A stretch of 64,000 nucleotides of DNA from Limnoperna fortunei (taxonomy: Eukaryota; Mollusca; Bivalvia; Mytilida; Modiolidae), in the NCBI GenBank assembly GCA_944474755.1, contig OX104119.1, positions 2,653,075 to 2,717,074 of the forward strand, read 5' to 3'. The translations under genes were made by a program, and so were the position numbers. The notes under the pieces were generated by a model, which did no database searches, was not told the origin of the DNA, and saw only the letters and a program-made list of their open reading frames with translations. Of the stretch, positions 24,481-36,400 are shown piece after piece; position 1 is the first letter of the stretch; each line of letters opens with the position of its first letter.

Positions 24481-25298
24481 ACCTGTAAATGTAAAATTGT
24501 TATTGTATGGGTCAGACCACTTATCACATGTATCATTAGACCAAAATATCAATGTATTTAAACTTGTTCAAAGCTTCGTCATGTTCGTTGTTCGAAGCAA
24601 ACACTTCTGAATAACTGCACTTCATAATTTTCATGATCTTCATTATGTTCCATTGATTTTCAATTTTCTTCCGTAATATGTATTGTGTGAATTTTCCTTC
24701 TCATGATGTAAACTTATAAAATGTTTGAAATCTAATAGGAGATGGATTAACAAAAGCTAAACAAAGCTTATTTCCAATCCTGTCATAATATATTTTTTGT
24801 ATATGTTGTATTTAAATATGAATTTACGAATAAATATGTTTAAACTTAATAAATCGCAGTGTTTTGGACAACCATGCCTGCCTTTACGACAAATATCCAC
24901 ACTACTAAAACGGCATGGTTGTTTCTTTTCCTTTTTCAAAATACACCAAAGTGCTCAAAAGATTAGGATTTCAAAGAGTAAAATACAAAAAAATTCTGGA
25001 CAATTTTCTGGGAGCAGGGAGCGGAAATTTTTTTTTAATATTATTTTTTCGATTTGGATAAAATATGTGCAGTCGGGTCCGTAGAACAAGAAATGTATTT
25101 GGTGTGGCCTTACTTGAAATTAATGACCACAAAACTCTATACATTTACACTAATATGTTTGTAATCAGTAACATGCTACATAGGGATTACTGCCATGTAA
25201 AATCATTAAATCATATTTATGCAATTAAAAAACCAAATTAACAGTTGGTCTGACAATCTTAAGTTGAGTTAGAACTGATTATGTTTGTTGTTCCTTAG
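24481..25298. other. Rest of intron 2
   Basis: AT-rich sequence after the LINE remnant, including the right end of the AGGCC composite element (to 25110). Nothing else recognised. Confidence 0.5.
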
Positions 25299-25356
25299 GA
25301 ATTAGATGAAGCAGAAAAAAGTCTGGTGGATGATGTTCAGGAAGATGATGAAGATG
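25299..25356 (+). CDS. WRN: WRN-like exon 3: acidic linker
   Basis: A 58-nt exon after TTGTTCCTTAG, ending GATG|GTGAGC in phase 1. It encodes ELDEAEKSLVDDVQEDDED, and the split codon G|AC gives Asp with exon 4. It continues the acidic linker directly upstream of the helicase domain. A bivalve dispersed repeat starts only 24 nt after its donor. Confidence 0.8.
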
Positions 25357-25380
25357 GTGAGCTTTTTTATTTACATCTTT

Positions 25381-26669
25381 TTAGCTCTCCTGGACCGAAG
25401 GTCCATGTGAGCTTTTGCTATCACTTAGCGTCCGTTACTTCAAATTGATTCTATTAAGGTCTACAGTTGCTATTTGTGTGAAGTTGTGTATTGGGTTCTT
25501 GTAGGAGTTATTGCCCTTTATTGATGATTTTTGACAAAATTTTTGGTATTTACAATATAACCTGAAAACTATACCAGGTAGAGTGAAACTGTAAATGGCA
25601 AAAATGATCAGCAATAAAAGCCCTACAATTCACTTGATTGGTCTGAAATTGTCAGATGACTCCTTATATGAGTTATTTCCCTTAAATGGTAATTTTTTTA
25701 TGAAATTTTCCGTTTTTGTCCTGTAACTTTAAAACTATAACAGCTAGAGTAAAACTGTAAATAGCCAAAATGATCAACAATACAAGCCCTACAATTCAAT
25801 GTATTAGTCTGGAATTGTCAGATGACTCCTTATAAGAGTTATTGCCCTTAAATGGCAATTTTTTATGAAATTTCCCATTTTTTTCCTGTAACTTGAAAAC
25901 TATAGCAGCTAGATTGAAACTGTAAATTGCACAAATGATCAGCAATAAAGGCCCTACAATTCACTTGATTATTCAGAAATTGTCAGACAACTCCTTATAT
26001 AAGTTATTGCCCATAAATGACAATTTTTTATGAAATTTTCCGTTTTTGTCCTGTTACTTAAAAACTGTAACAGCTATACTGAAACTGTTAATAAGAAAAA
26101 TGATCAGCAATACAAGCCCTACAATTCACTTGATTGGTCTGAAATTGTCAGATGACTCCTTATAGGGGTTATTGCCCTTAAATGACAATTTTGTTATGAA
26201 ATTTTACATTTTATTCCTATAACTTGAAAACTATAGCAGCTAGATTAAAACTGTAAATTGCACAAATGATCAGCAGTAGAAGCCCTATAAAAAATGATTG
26301 CTTAGTCCAAAATTGCAAGATGACTCTTTATAGGAGTTATTGCCCTTTCATTATGAATTCGGACAAATGAACAGTTTTTAAATTAAAAATTATTCTATAA
26401 CACACCTATTAGTAGAGTAAAACTGTAAATTTTTAAAGTACCCTAAAGGACAATGCCTAAAAACCATTTAATTTTCAGAAATTGTCTTATGGCACCTTAT
26501 AGGAGTTATTGTATTTAACAAAAATTTTTGAAGAAATGTTTAGTTTTTGCACAGTAACTTAAAAGCTATAACAACTAGCATGAAACTGTTAATTTCAAAA
26601 ATTTTAATATAGTTGAAGTCATTTGGATTCCAGGTGAGCGATTACAGGCTTCTGGGAGCCTCTAGTTTA
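25381..26669. mobile_element. Bivalve dispersed repeat with internal ~165-bp tandem units
   Basis: Begins TTAGCTCTCCTGGACCGAAG GTCCATGTGAGC and ends CAGGTGAGCGATTACAGGCT...GCCTCTAGTTT, which I know as a repeat scattered through bivalve genomes. The core has about six tandem units near 165 bp (AAGCCCTACAATTCACTTGA; GATGACTCCTTATAGGAGTT). It fills most of intron 3. A second copy with a different core is at 28393-29868. Confidence 0.8.
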
Positions 26670-26907
26670 GTTTTTATTCCCATTTTAAAATCCAAGATGG
26701 CTGACATCCTTTTGCATTTCAACCCACTAAAGGAAAACTATTTTTTTTGCTCACATAAACTTTTGTTGTCACTTGGCATCTATCATCTGTTGTCTGTCTG
26801 TAATCTGTTTATCTTTAACTTTGTTAAAAAATCTCTAAAACCACTTGGCCAAATGTTAGAAAAGCTAGAACTAACATGACAATATTGAGATTCTATTTTA
26901 TTTTCAG

Positions 26908-26983
26908 ACCCCCAGAATCAGCCTCATGACCAGAAATACTTGGAGGTTCTAAAGCAGTACTTTGGATATTCTAAATTTAGACC
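26908..26983 (+). CDS. WRN: WRN-like exon 4: start of helicase core (motif 0, first half)
   Basis: A 76-nt exon after a TTTTATTTTCAG acceptor, ending AGACC|GTAAGT in phase 2. It encodes DPQNQPHDQKYLEVLKQYFG followed by YSKFR. The LKxYFGYSxFRP segment is the first half of RecQ motif 0, which contacts the adenine of ATP. The split proline codon CC|A is completed by exon 5. The phase match, ideal donor and family motif make this exon secure. Confidence 0.92.
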
Positions 26984-26998
26984 GTAAGTATATAAATA

Positions 26999-27871
26999 CA
27001 GTCAAACCTGTCTTAAGCGACCTTTGAAGGGAAATCGTAAAAAAGGTCACATAAGACAGGGGGTCTTTATACACAGGTCATGATGTTTGCAGACCAAACA
27101 ACAAAATCATGTTGTCAGCATGTGAAAGAGTTAATTGAAGACCTGCATTGTTTGTTTTATTAAGTAAACAATAACATATGACATTTATTTTATGTAAATA
27201 ATGCAAGTACAAAATATACAACAATAATGAGTGTTTTGATTTCCGATTGAATTAACGCAGGTCAACTTTGTTCCCCCATTTAGTTGTTGTATTTTTCTTT
27301 GTACCGGTTTTACTGGTTTCCTTGTGTTTTAACAATAAGCTCTATGTAGAAAGTGCAAGTCGGTTTAGAACCAGTGTACACCGGTTTCGTATTGATTATT
27401 TCCCTTTGTAAAACAAAATGGCGTGATTATACAATAAACACGCCGTTATGAGAAACATCATCATTTCCAACCCGAATGGCAACAAAATCGAATGTCGACA
27501 TTGACGACTATTCAAATTTTACAGGGAATCTGAACTTCGCTTCTAAGATAATAAAACAGTTTTTGATCGCTTCATACTTTAGTTTTCCGTTTCGAAGAAC
27601 CTTGATAATTGACAACAATGCCAATGGTCTACGAATCTTCTTTTCGTCCGACAGGGTTTATTTATTGCTTAATGATTTTAACAGTCCCGAGAGTCGTTTT
27701 AGACAGGTTTTTTTTTGTCAAAACGAACGGAAAACACGGTCGTTAGTCGCGTAAGACAGGGAGTCGTTATATACAGGTAAAATGAATGGGAAAATGCTCG
27801 GGAGGAATAAATACGGTCGCATAACACAGGAAGTCGTTATATGGAGGGGGTCGCTAAGACAGGTTTGACTG
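26999..27871. mobile_element. pogo/Tc1-like TA-flanked non-autonomous element, 873 bp
   Basis: Ends CAGTCAAACCTGTCTTAAGC (left) and CAGTCAAACCTGTCTTAGCG (right, reverse complement), flanked by TA on both sides (26997-26998, 27872-27873). The inside repeats a 'GTCGYWWWACACAGG / GTCGTTATA' theme near both ends. One 92-codon frame (27476-27754) has no recognised motif. The element begins 15 nt after the exon 4 donor. Confidence 0.85.
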
Positions 27872-27941
27872 TAAGGGCTTTTTTTGTGTGTTGGACATTT
27901 GGTGAGACAACATTCGGCATGACCAAACCAAAAATTGTCTC

Positions 27942-28180
27942 AGGGCTATTCCAGAAAAAAATGTCTCCTGGGGACAGAACACACTTGAAATTAAGGGGTA
28001 CCACCAATAGATTTAAATTAAAATTTAACCCCCCACCTACAATTTTCCTATATCAATTATTATTTTATTTTTTTTGACACCCTACAAAACAAATTCCAAT
28101 ATGCAATTTTACCCCCACCTACACATTATTTTATCAACTGCGTCCTGCCCCGGGGGTATATATTTTTCTGGAATAGCCTT
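27942..28180. mobile_element. Small MITE with AGGGCTATTCCAG ends
   Basis: The left end AGGGCTATTCCAGAAAAAAA and the reverse complement of the right end AAGGCTATTCCAGAAAAATA are inverted repeats, both followed by C/G-rich CCCGGGG-like text. About 240 bp. No clear target duplication. Confidence 0.55.
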
Positions 28181-28392
28181 CACAGGTTGGGCACATTTTG
28201 GGAAGACTGGAATTAAAGTAGTGTCTGCTTGGCATTTAGCCATATTTTTATAATTTTACAGTAAAAAATCCTTTTTAACTAATACATTGTTGGAGGCTTT
28301 TAAACATAAAACTAAGTACAAACCATTATGATAATATACAAAGGCCTCAAAAAGTAAAACTGGTAGGAATAGGCCACTCACCAACCACTTTT

Positions 28393-29868
28393 ATTAGCTC
28401 ACCTGGCTCAAAGGGTCCGTGTGAGCTATTCTCGTCACTTGGCATCCGTTGGCGGAGGCGTCGGCCGTAAACTTTTCACATTTCAATCTTCTTAGCCAAT
28501 TGGAACCGAACTTGGCAGGAATGTTTATAGGGTGGTTCTTAACAAAGTTTGAGTTTTTGGTGCTGATCAAATATGAAACATGGCTGCCAGGGCCATTAAT
28601 GCATTCTGATTGGCTGAATTTAAAAAATCTTCTTATAAACTGCACAGCAGATTGATTTTAAATATTGCAGAAATGTACCTTAGATGGTCCTCTACTTAGT
28701 TTGAGTTTTTTGTGGTGATCCAAAATCCAAGATGGCCGCCATCACAGGACATAGTTTAACATAGGACCCTATGGGAAAAACATACAAACAACTTTTTCTC
28801 TGAAACTGTCCCACACAATGAAGCCAACTTATGAAGAAATCAAGGTTGGATAGTTATCTTATTATTTTGAGTTTTTTGAGCCGATTGCAAATTCAACATG
28901 GCTTCCAGGGCCACTAATGTGTTCTTTTTGGCTGAATTTCAAAACTCTTCTTCTCATAAACTGCATGGCAGATTGATTTAAAATATTGCATATGTACATT
29001 AGATGGTCCTCTACAAAGTTTTAGTTTTTTGTGACGATCCAAAATCCAACTTGGCCACCACTGTGGAACACAGCTTAAAATAGGACCCTATGGGAAAAAC
29101 ATACAAACAGCTCTTCTATTAAACTGTTCCACTCAATTAAACCAAATCATGCCGAAGTGAAACTTGGATAGTAATCTTATTATACCCCCCCCCCCCCCCC
29201 CTGCAAACTTGTTTGGGGGGTATATAGGAATCACCCTGTCTGTCTGTCTGTCCATCTGTCCACATCCCTTGTAAGCGCAACTCCTCCTAAACGCTTGATG
29301 AAATTGAATGAAACTTAGCATAAAGGAAGTACATTATATGTAGATGTGCATGAACTATTTTTTATTGACCTTGGATATCATTAAGGGGAGATACTTGGAC
29401 TTGAAAGCGAAGCGGGGGTATCGCTTTGTGAGCGTGTTCACAGTCCACACTTGTTATTTTAAGTTTTTCGAGCCGAAATGAAACATGGCTGCCAGAGCTG
29501 CAAAAGCGTTCTGATTTGCTGAAATTTCAAAATTTGTTTCCTCACAAACCGCTTGGCAAAAGGATATGTGATATTGTATGGTCCGATACTAATTTCTAGT
29601 TTTTTGTTTCAATCCAAAATACAAGATTGTTGCCACCATGGAACATCACTTAACATACTAACCTATGAAAAACATAAAATGGTTTCTTCTCAGAAACTGT
29701 CCTACAAATTGCTGCTGATTGGAAATTCAACATGACAACATTCATAGAAACAGCATCTTACCATAAATTCTCTTTAACATTTAATATAATATAAGAAAAG
29801 TCTTGTCTCTTAAAAAGTTTTTTTGTAAGTCAGGTGAGTGATACAGGCTCTTAAGAGCCTCTAGTTTA
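28393..29868. mobile_element. Second copy of the bivalve TTAGCTCACCTGG repeat
   Basis: Starts TAGCTCACCTGGCTCAAAGG GTCCGTGTGAGC and ends CAGGTGAGTGATACAGGCTC TTAAGAGCCTCTAGTTT. The core is tandem units of about 300 bp (CCAAAATCCAAGATGGCCGC; GGACCCTATGGGAAAAACAT; AACATGGCTNCCAGGGCC). One unit is interrupted by the element at 29182. It lies in intron 4. Confidence 0.8.
29182..29452. mobile_element. ATACCCCC-GCAAACTTG dispersed repeat nested in a tandem unit
   Basis: Starts with a C run (ATACCCCCC...) then TGCAAACTTGTTTGGGGGGT ATATAGG, with TGTC repeats and an end GTGAGCGTGTTCACAGTCCA CACTTG. It shares order and length with 55565-55810. The empty site is visible in the neighbouring tandem unit (ATCTTATTATTTTGAG near 28857), which shows that this is a later insertion. 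Confidence 0.8.
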
Positions 29869-29935
29869 TCTATTATATTTCCTTTTTAAATTTATGTCTT
29901 AAACCGTCTCTTACACTTTTTTATAATACCCTGCA

Positions 29936-31157
29936 TTGTAGAAGAGGGGAGTGTACTGTTTTACCCTTGTTCGTCCTGCATCGTAGAAGAGGGGAGTGTA
30001 CTGTTTTACCCTTGTTCGTCCTGCATCGTAGAAGAGGGGAGTGTACTGTTTTACCCTTGTTGTAGAAGAGGGGAGTGTACTGTTTTACCCTTGTTGTAGA
30101 AGAGGGGAGTGTACTGTTTTACCCTTGTTAGTCCTGCATCGTAGAAGAGGGGAGTGTACTGTTTTACCCTTACCCTGCATCGTAGAAGAGGGGAGTGTAC
30201 TGTTTTACCCTTGTTCGTCCTGCATTGTAGAAGAGGGGAGTGTACTGTTTTACCCTTGTTGTAGAAGAGGGGAGTGTACTGTTTTACCCTTGTTGTAGAA
30301 GAGGGGAGTGTACTGTTTTACCCTTGTTGTAGAAGAGGGGAGTGTACTGTTTTACCCTTGTCGTAGAAGAGGGGAGTGTACTGTTTTACCCTTGTTGTAG
30401 AAGAGGGGAGTGTACTGTTTTACCCTTGTTGTAGAAGAGGGGAGTGTACTGTTTTACCCTTGTTCGTCCACCCTGCATCGTAGAAGAGGGGAGTGTACTG
30501 TTTTACCCTTGTTCGTCCGTCCTGCATCGTAGAAGAGGGGAGTGTACTGTTTTACCCTTGTTCGTCCACCCTGCATCGTAGAAGAGGGGAGTGTACTGTT
30601 TTACCCTTGTTCGTCCGTCCTGCATCGTAGAAGAGGGGAGTGTACTGTTTTACCCTTGTTCGTCCGTCCTGCATCGTAGAAGAGGGGAGTGTACTGTTTT
30701 ACCCTTGTTCGTCCGTCCTGCATCGTAGAAGAGGGGAGTGTACTGTTTTACCCTTACCCTGCATCGTAGAAGAGGGGAGTGTACTGTTTTACCCTTACCC
30801 TGCATCGTAGAAGAGGGGAGTGTACTGTTTTACCCTTGTTCTACCCTGCATCGTAGAAGAGGGGAGTGTACTGTTTTACCCTTGTTCGTCCTGCATCGTA
30901 GAAGAGGGGAGTGTACTGTTTTACCCTTGTTGTAGAAGAGGGGAGTGTACTGTTTTACCCTTGTTAGTCCTTTCGTTCTTGCTGTCCTTCACAAAAAATT
31001 CTGTCACAGTTTCCTAAGCAACTATAGGATGCAGAAGCCTGATATTTTGCATATTGCTTTATCTTATAGTACCATATGGTGTATAGCGATTTTATGCTCC
31101 TTTGTTATCTACTTCCTGTATCAGTGGGGGTATCACAAGTGAGCATTAGCTCACAGA
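29936..31157. mobile_element. Dispersed repeat carrying an expanded ~34-bp minisatellite
   Basis: About 24 copies of GTAGAAGAGGGGAGTGTACT GTTTTACCCTTGTT (34 bp), some with an extra CGTCCTGCATC-type spacer, span 29936-30965. They are followed by unique sequence (CTGTCACAGTTTCCTAAGCA ... GGGGGTATCACAAGTGAGCA TTAGCTCA). The 3' part matches 62830-63029, where the 5' part is a single unexpanded copy. Translations such as VEEGSVLFYPC are repeat artefacts. Confidence 0.85.
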
Positions 31158-31541
31158 TTAACCTTGTTGTACATGCATTACCAGCATTGCTTGATCTGTA
31201 TTTTTGTCTTATCACTGTTTTGCAGTATTTCCCTTTGATCTTTATGTCAGGTATTATCCCATCTCAAGTGAGATGGGCCCTTCTTCCGTAAATGGCTGAT
31301 TTCTGGTACAGATGACCCAGTACAGATGAGCTCATGTGCACACATCTGTACTTGCTGCGTCATCCAATCAAAAGGCCAGAAACAAGAACGTTGTTATGGA
31401 AGCATAACAACATTCTTCTATGACGTTCTTGTTTCCGGCGTTCTGATTGGACGTCAGAGACAATGGAGTCTTAAACAATGGAGAGTCTCTATGTTATAGC
31501 GATGTGAAAGTTGTTGGTTTACGGAAGAAATAGGTACTTTT

Positions 31542-31687
31542 ATACGTTTTTGGGAAAGTCCGTGTGAACTTTCACTCGTGATAGAAATTTTTATGTCTTT
31601 TGGCTCGTTCCGCTGCGCTCCACTCGCGAAAAGACATAAAATTTCTATAACTCGTGAAAGATCAACCGGTCTTTCCCAAAAACGTAT
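31542..31687. repeat. Near-perfect 146-bp palindrome
   Basis: The left arm ATACGTTTTTGGGAAAGTCC ... ACTTTCACTCGTGATAGAAA TTTTTATGTCTTTT is mirrored by the right arm ending GGTCTTTCCCAAAAACGTAT. The centre is a short GC-rich, imperfectly palindromic segment around GCTCGTTCCGCTGCGCTCCA. The arms are about 60 bp with a few mismatches and could form a hairpin in RNA or a cruciform in DNA. Confidence 0.92.
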
Positions 31688-31817
31688 GAAAGAACTATTA
31701 ATGTCACCTTACTGTCAAGACGTTGTTAACTAAACACCATGACATCACAGTGTTACAAAACAGCGATAAACAGATTATTTACATTTATGAAACTCGATGT
31801 ATTTTCTCGTCATCTCA

Positions 31818-32493
31818 CAGTGATTCCGAAGGTTCGTCGGACATTGGCAAAAGTCCGATGAAAACGGCCTCGGGCCGATAAAACTTGTCCCAGAATCGGA
31901 CCGAGTGTCCGATTGACAATTTTGTTGCGATGCAGTATTAACCAGACTATTTATGGAAAACACCGTGCTATTTTTAGTAAACTAATGTTCCGCAAATAGA
32001 TGTTTTCTGAATCGGGGTTTCCTTTTTTCTTCGCACGGGTTTTTTTCCCAATCTTTATCAATCGTGCGTTTTGAAGCTATACGGAAAATAATTGATAATA
32101 CGGAAATATGTTTCGACTTTGACCGACATTGACCTTGGTATCTAAACAATGTTTGGGTTAAAATTTGTTCCGGGGGCTATACCTGGAAAGCCATTGAAAA
32201 AGAAATTAAATCCAACTGAGGAAGAACTTAAAGAAAAAAGGAAAAAATATGAAGCAAGCAGGACACGAAAATTTAACGAAAAATGGAGAAAACAATTTGA
32301 ATGGCTAACTTACAACGTCGTGGAGGGTGTTTGAATTTGGCAGAGAATAAAATTTGATTGTTGAAAAAGTGTTTTATTTATACAAAAAAGGAAAAAAAAA
32401 ATTGGTCCAGTAATAGTTGTGTCGGTCCAGTAATATCTCAATTATTACTGGACCAAATGTCCAGTAAATACTAAAACAACTTGGGAACCACTG
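31818..32493. mobile_element. Probable hAT-like remnant with degenerate ends
   Basis: The left end CAGTGATTCCGAAG and the reverse complement of the right end CAGTGGTTCCCAAG match at 12 of 14 positions and resemble hAT termini. TCATCTCA precedes the left end and occurs again 3 nt beyond the right end, so the target duplication is only suggestive. The element carries the transposase-like fragment at 32149-32334. It ends about 140 bp before exon 5. Confidence 0.45.
32149..32334 (+). pseudogene. Truncated zinc-finger/hAT transposase N-terminal fragment
   Basis: 61 codons from ATG: a basic lead (KPLKKKLNPTEEELKEKRKK) then RTRKFNEKWRKQFEWLTYN. The RKFxxxWxxxFxWLxY pattern matches the segment just before the zinc finger in TTF/ZMYM-type hAT-related proteins. 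The stop after VVEGV comes where the first finger cysteines should begin, so this is a broken copy. Confidence 0.5.
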
Positions 32494-32633
32494 ATCTCAT
32501 CTCAGGGCTGTCTCCCTTCGATGAGATAAGAACGAGAAAATGCATCTCGTTTCAAAAACCGTAAATAATCTATAAAAAAAAATCTATAAATATCATACAT
32601 GTATTATGTCAAGTTCAATATTGTGTCTTTCAG

Positions 32634-32701
32634 AATGCAGTGGAAAATTGTTAATTCTGTGTTGAATGAAAAAAGAGATAATTGTGTAGTCATGGCAACA
32701 G
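32634..32701 (+). CDS. WRN: WRN-like exon 5: motif 0 second half and first half of Walker A
   Basis: A 68-nt exon after TTGTGTCTTTCAG, ending ACAG|GTAAAT in phase 1. It encodes P-MQWKIVNSVLNEKRDN then CVVMAT-G. The Gln of MQWK is the motif 0 adenine-binding residue, and MATG starts the Walker A loop. The codon for the Walker A glycine is split G|GT, so the 20-kb intron 5 sits inside the ATP-binding loop. A TA-flanked inverted-repeat element begins 11 nt after the donor. Confidence 0.93.
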
Positions 32702-32712
32702 GTAAATAAGTA

Positions 32713-33421
32713 CAGTGAACCCTTGTTACATTGACATTCAATTTAACGGAATATTCGACATCCGACCGGATTTCAGTGGTAACAAACGTGTCCAAATGTT
32801 GTTTATGCTCGATACAATGACTTATTCGGTTTACGACTCCGATTGCACATGTCGGTAATAAATATACCAGAGCAAGCATGAAATAATTTGTTACAACGAT
32901 GAATGATCAAGATTTACCTGTGAAAGATTATCTTTGTCCAGCGAATTAATTTAACGGTTGATTGCACAGGTGAACACCTGTTGCTATTGCGTAATTAACC
33001 TTGAGTGATATTTCTGTTACAAAACTAATCAACGACAGGGATATGGATTTATTAAAAAGGTGTCAAAGGCTATTTATTATTTTAATCTTCAAATATTTCA
33101 TAAAATTATTGGCTAAATTACAAGTGTGTTGAGACTGACTTGGCACATCTGAAATAGGATAATTACCAAAAATCTGTCTAATGTAAATAATCATTATTTA
33201 CAATTTATTTTTTTTTGTTACAAAAAGAAAAACAAATTTTTAATTAAATATCGGCAAGAAAACAAGCATTTTATTATTTTTTGTTATTAAGCTTGGGTAC
33301 TGAGCAGACTTGAACGATTTTCAAATAAAGTACAAAAATACAAATTCATTATAACAGCAAATTCAGTTTAACGTCAATGCTGGTGGGAAACTAACATGGT
33401 CGTTGTAAAGAGGGTTGACTG
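32713..33421. mobile_element. pogo/Tc1-like TA-flanked MITE, 709 bp
   Basis: Ends CAGTGAACCCTTGTTACATT (left) and CAGTCAACCCTCTTTACAAC (right, reverse complement), flanked by TA on both sides (32711-32712, 33422-33423). No transposase frame. It starts 11 nt after the exon 5 donor. Confidence 0.8.
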
Positions 33422-33454
33422 TATTACAAACACAAATGACCTTTTTGTGAGTTT

Positions 33455-36400
33455 TAACCACAAACAACATGGTTAGTACAGTCATCTGAGAACCATTAAT
33501 ATACTTCTTACTGACTGGTAGGGTCAGATTAGAAAACAGTGATAACCACCAAACAACAGGGTTAGTACAGTCATCTCAGAACCATTAATATACTTCTTAC
33601 TGACTGGTAGGGTCAGAATAGAAAACAGCGATAACCACCAACAACATGGTTAGTACAGTCATCTGAGAACCATTAATATACTTCTTACTGACTGGTAGGG
33701 TCAGATTAGAAAACAGTGATAACCAACAAACAACATGGTTAGTACAGTCATCTCAGAACCATTAATATACTTCTTACTGACTAGTAGGGTCAGATTAGAA
33801 AACAGTGATAACCACCAACAACATGGTTAGTACAGTCATCTGAGAACCATTAATATACTTCTTACTGACTGGTAGGGTCAGATTAGAAAACAGTGATAAC
33901 CACAAACAACATGGTTAGTACAGTCATCTGAGAACCATTAATATACTTCTTACTGATTGGTAGGGTCAGATTAGAAAACAGTGATAACCACCAACAACAT
34001 GGTTAGTATAGTCATCTGAGAACCATTAATATACTTCTTACTGACTGGTAGGGTCAGATTAGAAAACAGTGATAACCACCAACAACATGGTTAGTATAGT
34101 CATCTGAGAACCATTAATATACTTCTTACTGATTGGTAGGGTCAGATTAGAAAACAGTGATAACCACCAACAACATGGTTAGTACAGTCATCTGAGAACC
34201 ATTAATATACTTCTTACTGACTAGTAGGGTCAGAATAGAAAACAGTGATAACCACCAAACAACATGGTTAGTATAGTCATCTGAGAACCATTAATATACT
34301 TCTTACTGACTGGTAGGGTCAGATTAGAAAACAGTGATAACCACCAACAACATGGTTAGTACAGTCATCTGAGAACCATTAATATACTTCTTACTGACTG
34401 GTAGGGTCAGATTAGAAAACAGTGATAACCACCAACAACATGGTTAGTACAGTCATCTGAGAACCATTAATATACTTCTTACTGACTAGTAGGGTCAGAT
34501 TAGAAAACAGTGATAACCACCAAACAACATGGTTAGTATAGTCATCTGAGAACCATTAATATACTTCTTACTGACTGGTAGGGTCAGATTAGAAAACAGT
34601 GATAACCACCAACAACATGGTTAGTACAGTCATCTGAGAACCATTAATATACTTCTTACTGACTGGTAGGGTCAGATTAGAAAACAGTGATAACCACCAA
34701 CAACATGGTTAGTACAGTCATCTGAGAACCATTAATATACTTCTTACTGATTGGTAGGGTCAGATTAGAAAACAGTGATAACCACCAAACAACATGGTTA
34801 GTACAGTCATCTGAGAACCATTAATATACTTCTTACTGACTGGTAGGGTCAGATTAGAAAACAGTGATAACCACCAAACAACAGGGTTAGTACAGTCATC
34901 TCAGAACCATTAATATACTTCTTACTGACTAGTAGGGTCAGATTAGAAAACAGTGATAACCACCAACAACATGGTTAGTACAGTCATCTGAGAACCATTA
35001 ATATACTTCTTACTGACTGGTAGGGTCAGATTAGAAAACAGTGATAACCACAAACAACATGGTTAGTACAGTCATCTGAGAACCATTAATATACTTCTTA
35101 CTGATTGGTAGGGTCAGATTAGAAAACAGTGATAACCACCAACAACATGGTTAGTATAGTCATCTGAGAACCATTAATATACTTCTTACTGACTGGTAGG
35201 GTCAGATTAGAAAACAGTGATAACCACCAACAACATGGTTAGTATAGTCATCTGAGAACCATTAATATACTTCTTACTGATTGGTAGGGTCAGATTAGAA
35301 AACAGTGATAACCACCAACAACATGGTTAGTACAGTCATCTGAGAACCATTAATATACTTCTTACTGACTAGTAGGGTCAGAATAGAAAACAGTGATAAC
35401 CACCAAACAACATGGTTAGTATAGTCATCTGAGAACCATTAATATACTTCTTACTGACTGGTAGGGTCAGATTAGAAAACAGTGATAACCACCAACAACA
35501 TGGTTAGTACAGTCATCTGAGAACCATTAATATACTTCTTACTGACTGGTAGGGTCAGATTAGAAAACAGTGATAACCACCAACAACATGGTTAGTACAG
35601 TCATCTGAGAACCATTAATATACTTCTTACTGACTGGTAGGGTCAGATTAGAAAACAGTGATAACCACCAACAACATGGTTAGTACAGTCATCTGAGAAC
35701 CATTAATATACTTCTTACTGACTGGTAGGGTCAGATTAGAAAACAGTGATAACCACCAAACAACATGGTTAGTACAGTCATCTCAGAACCATTAATATAC
35801 TTCTTACTGACTAGTAGGGTCAGATTAGAAAACAGTGATAACCACCAAACAACATGGTTAGTACAGTCATCTGAGAACCATTAATATACTTCTTACTGAC
35901 TAGTAGGGTCAGATTAGAAAACAGTGATAACCACCAACAACATGGTTAGTACAGTCATCTGAGAACCATTAATATACTTCTTACTGACTGGTAGGGTCAG
36001 ATTAGAAAACAGTGATAACCACCAAACAACATGGTTAGTACAGTCATCTGAGAACCATTAATATACTTCTTACTGACTAGTAGGGTCAGATTAGAAAACA
36101 GTGATAACCACCAACAACATGGTTAGTACAGTCATCTGAGAACCATTAATATACTTCTTACTGACTGGTAGGGTCAGATTAGAAAACAGTGATAACCACC
36201 AAACAACATGGTTAGTACAGTCATCTGAGAACCATTAATATACTTCTTACTGACTAGTAGGGTCAGATTAGAAAACAGTGATAACCACCAACAACATGGT
36301 TAGTACAGTCATCTGAGAACCATTAATATACTTCTTACTGACTAGTAGGGTCAGATTAGAAAACAGTGATAACCACCAACAACATGGTTAGTACAGTCAT

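Larger units (their letters stand above)
20806..25110. mobile_element. Composite DNA element with AGGCCACACCAA ends, filled by nested insertions
   Basis: The left end AGGCCACACCAATTTAATTT CTTGTTTT and the reverse complement of the right end AGGCCACACCAAATACATTT CTTGTTCT match closely. Both are flanked by TACTT-containing sequence. The interior holds a LINE remnant split by a Tc1-like element. It occupies most of intron 2. Similar ends occur at 52985-54114. The superfamily is not clear. Confidence 0.55.

Noticed and set aside
29936..30965. Repetitive frames such as VEEGSVLFYPC and HRRRGECTVLPL
   Set aside because: Direct translations of the 34-bp GTAGAAGAGGGG minisatellite in several frames; no coding context.
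32604..32879. Minus-strand 91-aa frame over exon 5
   Set aside because: Antisense shadow overlapping a well-supported exon and a TA-flanked MITE.
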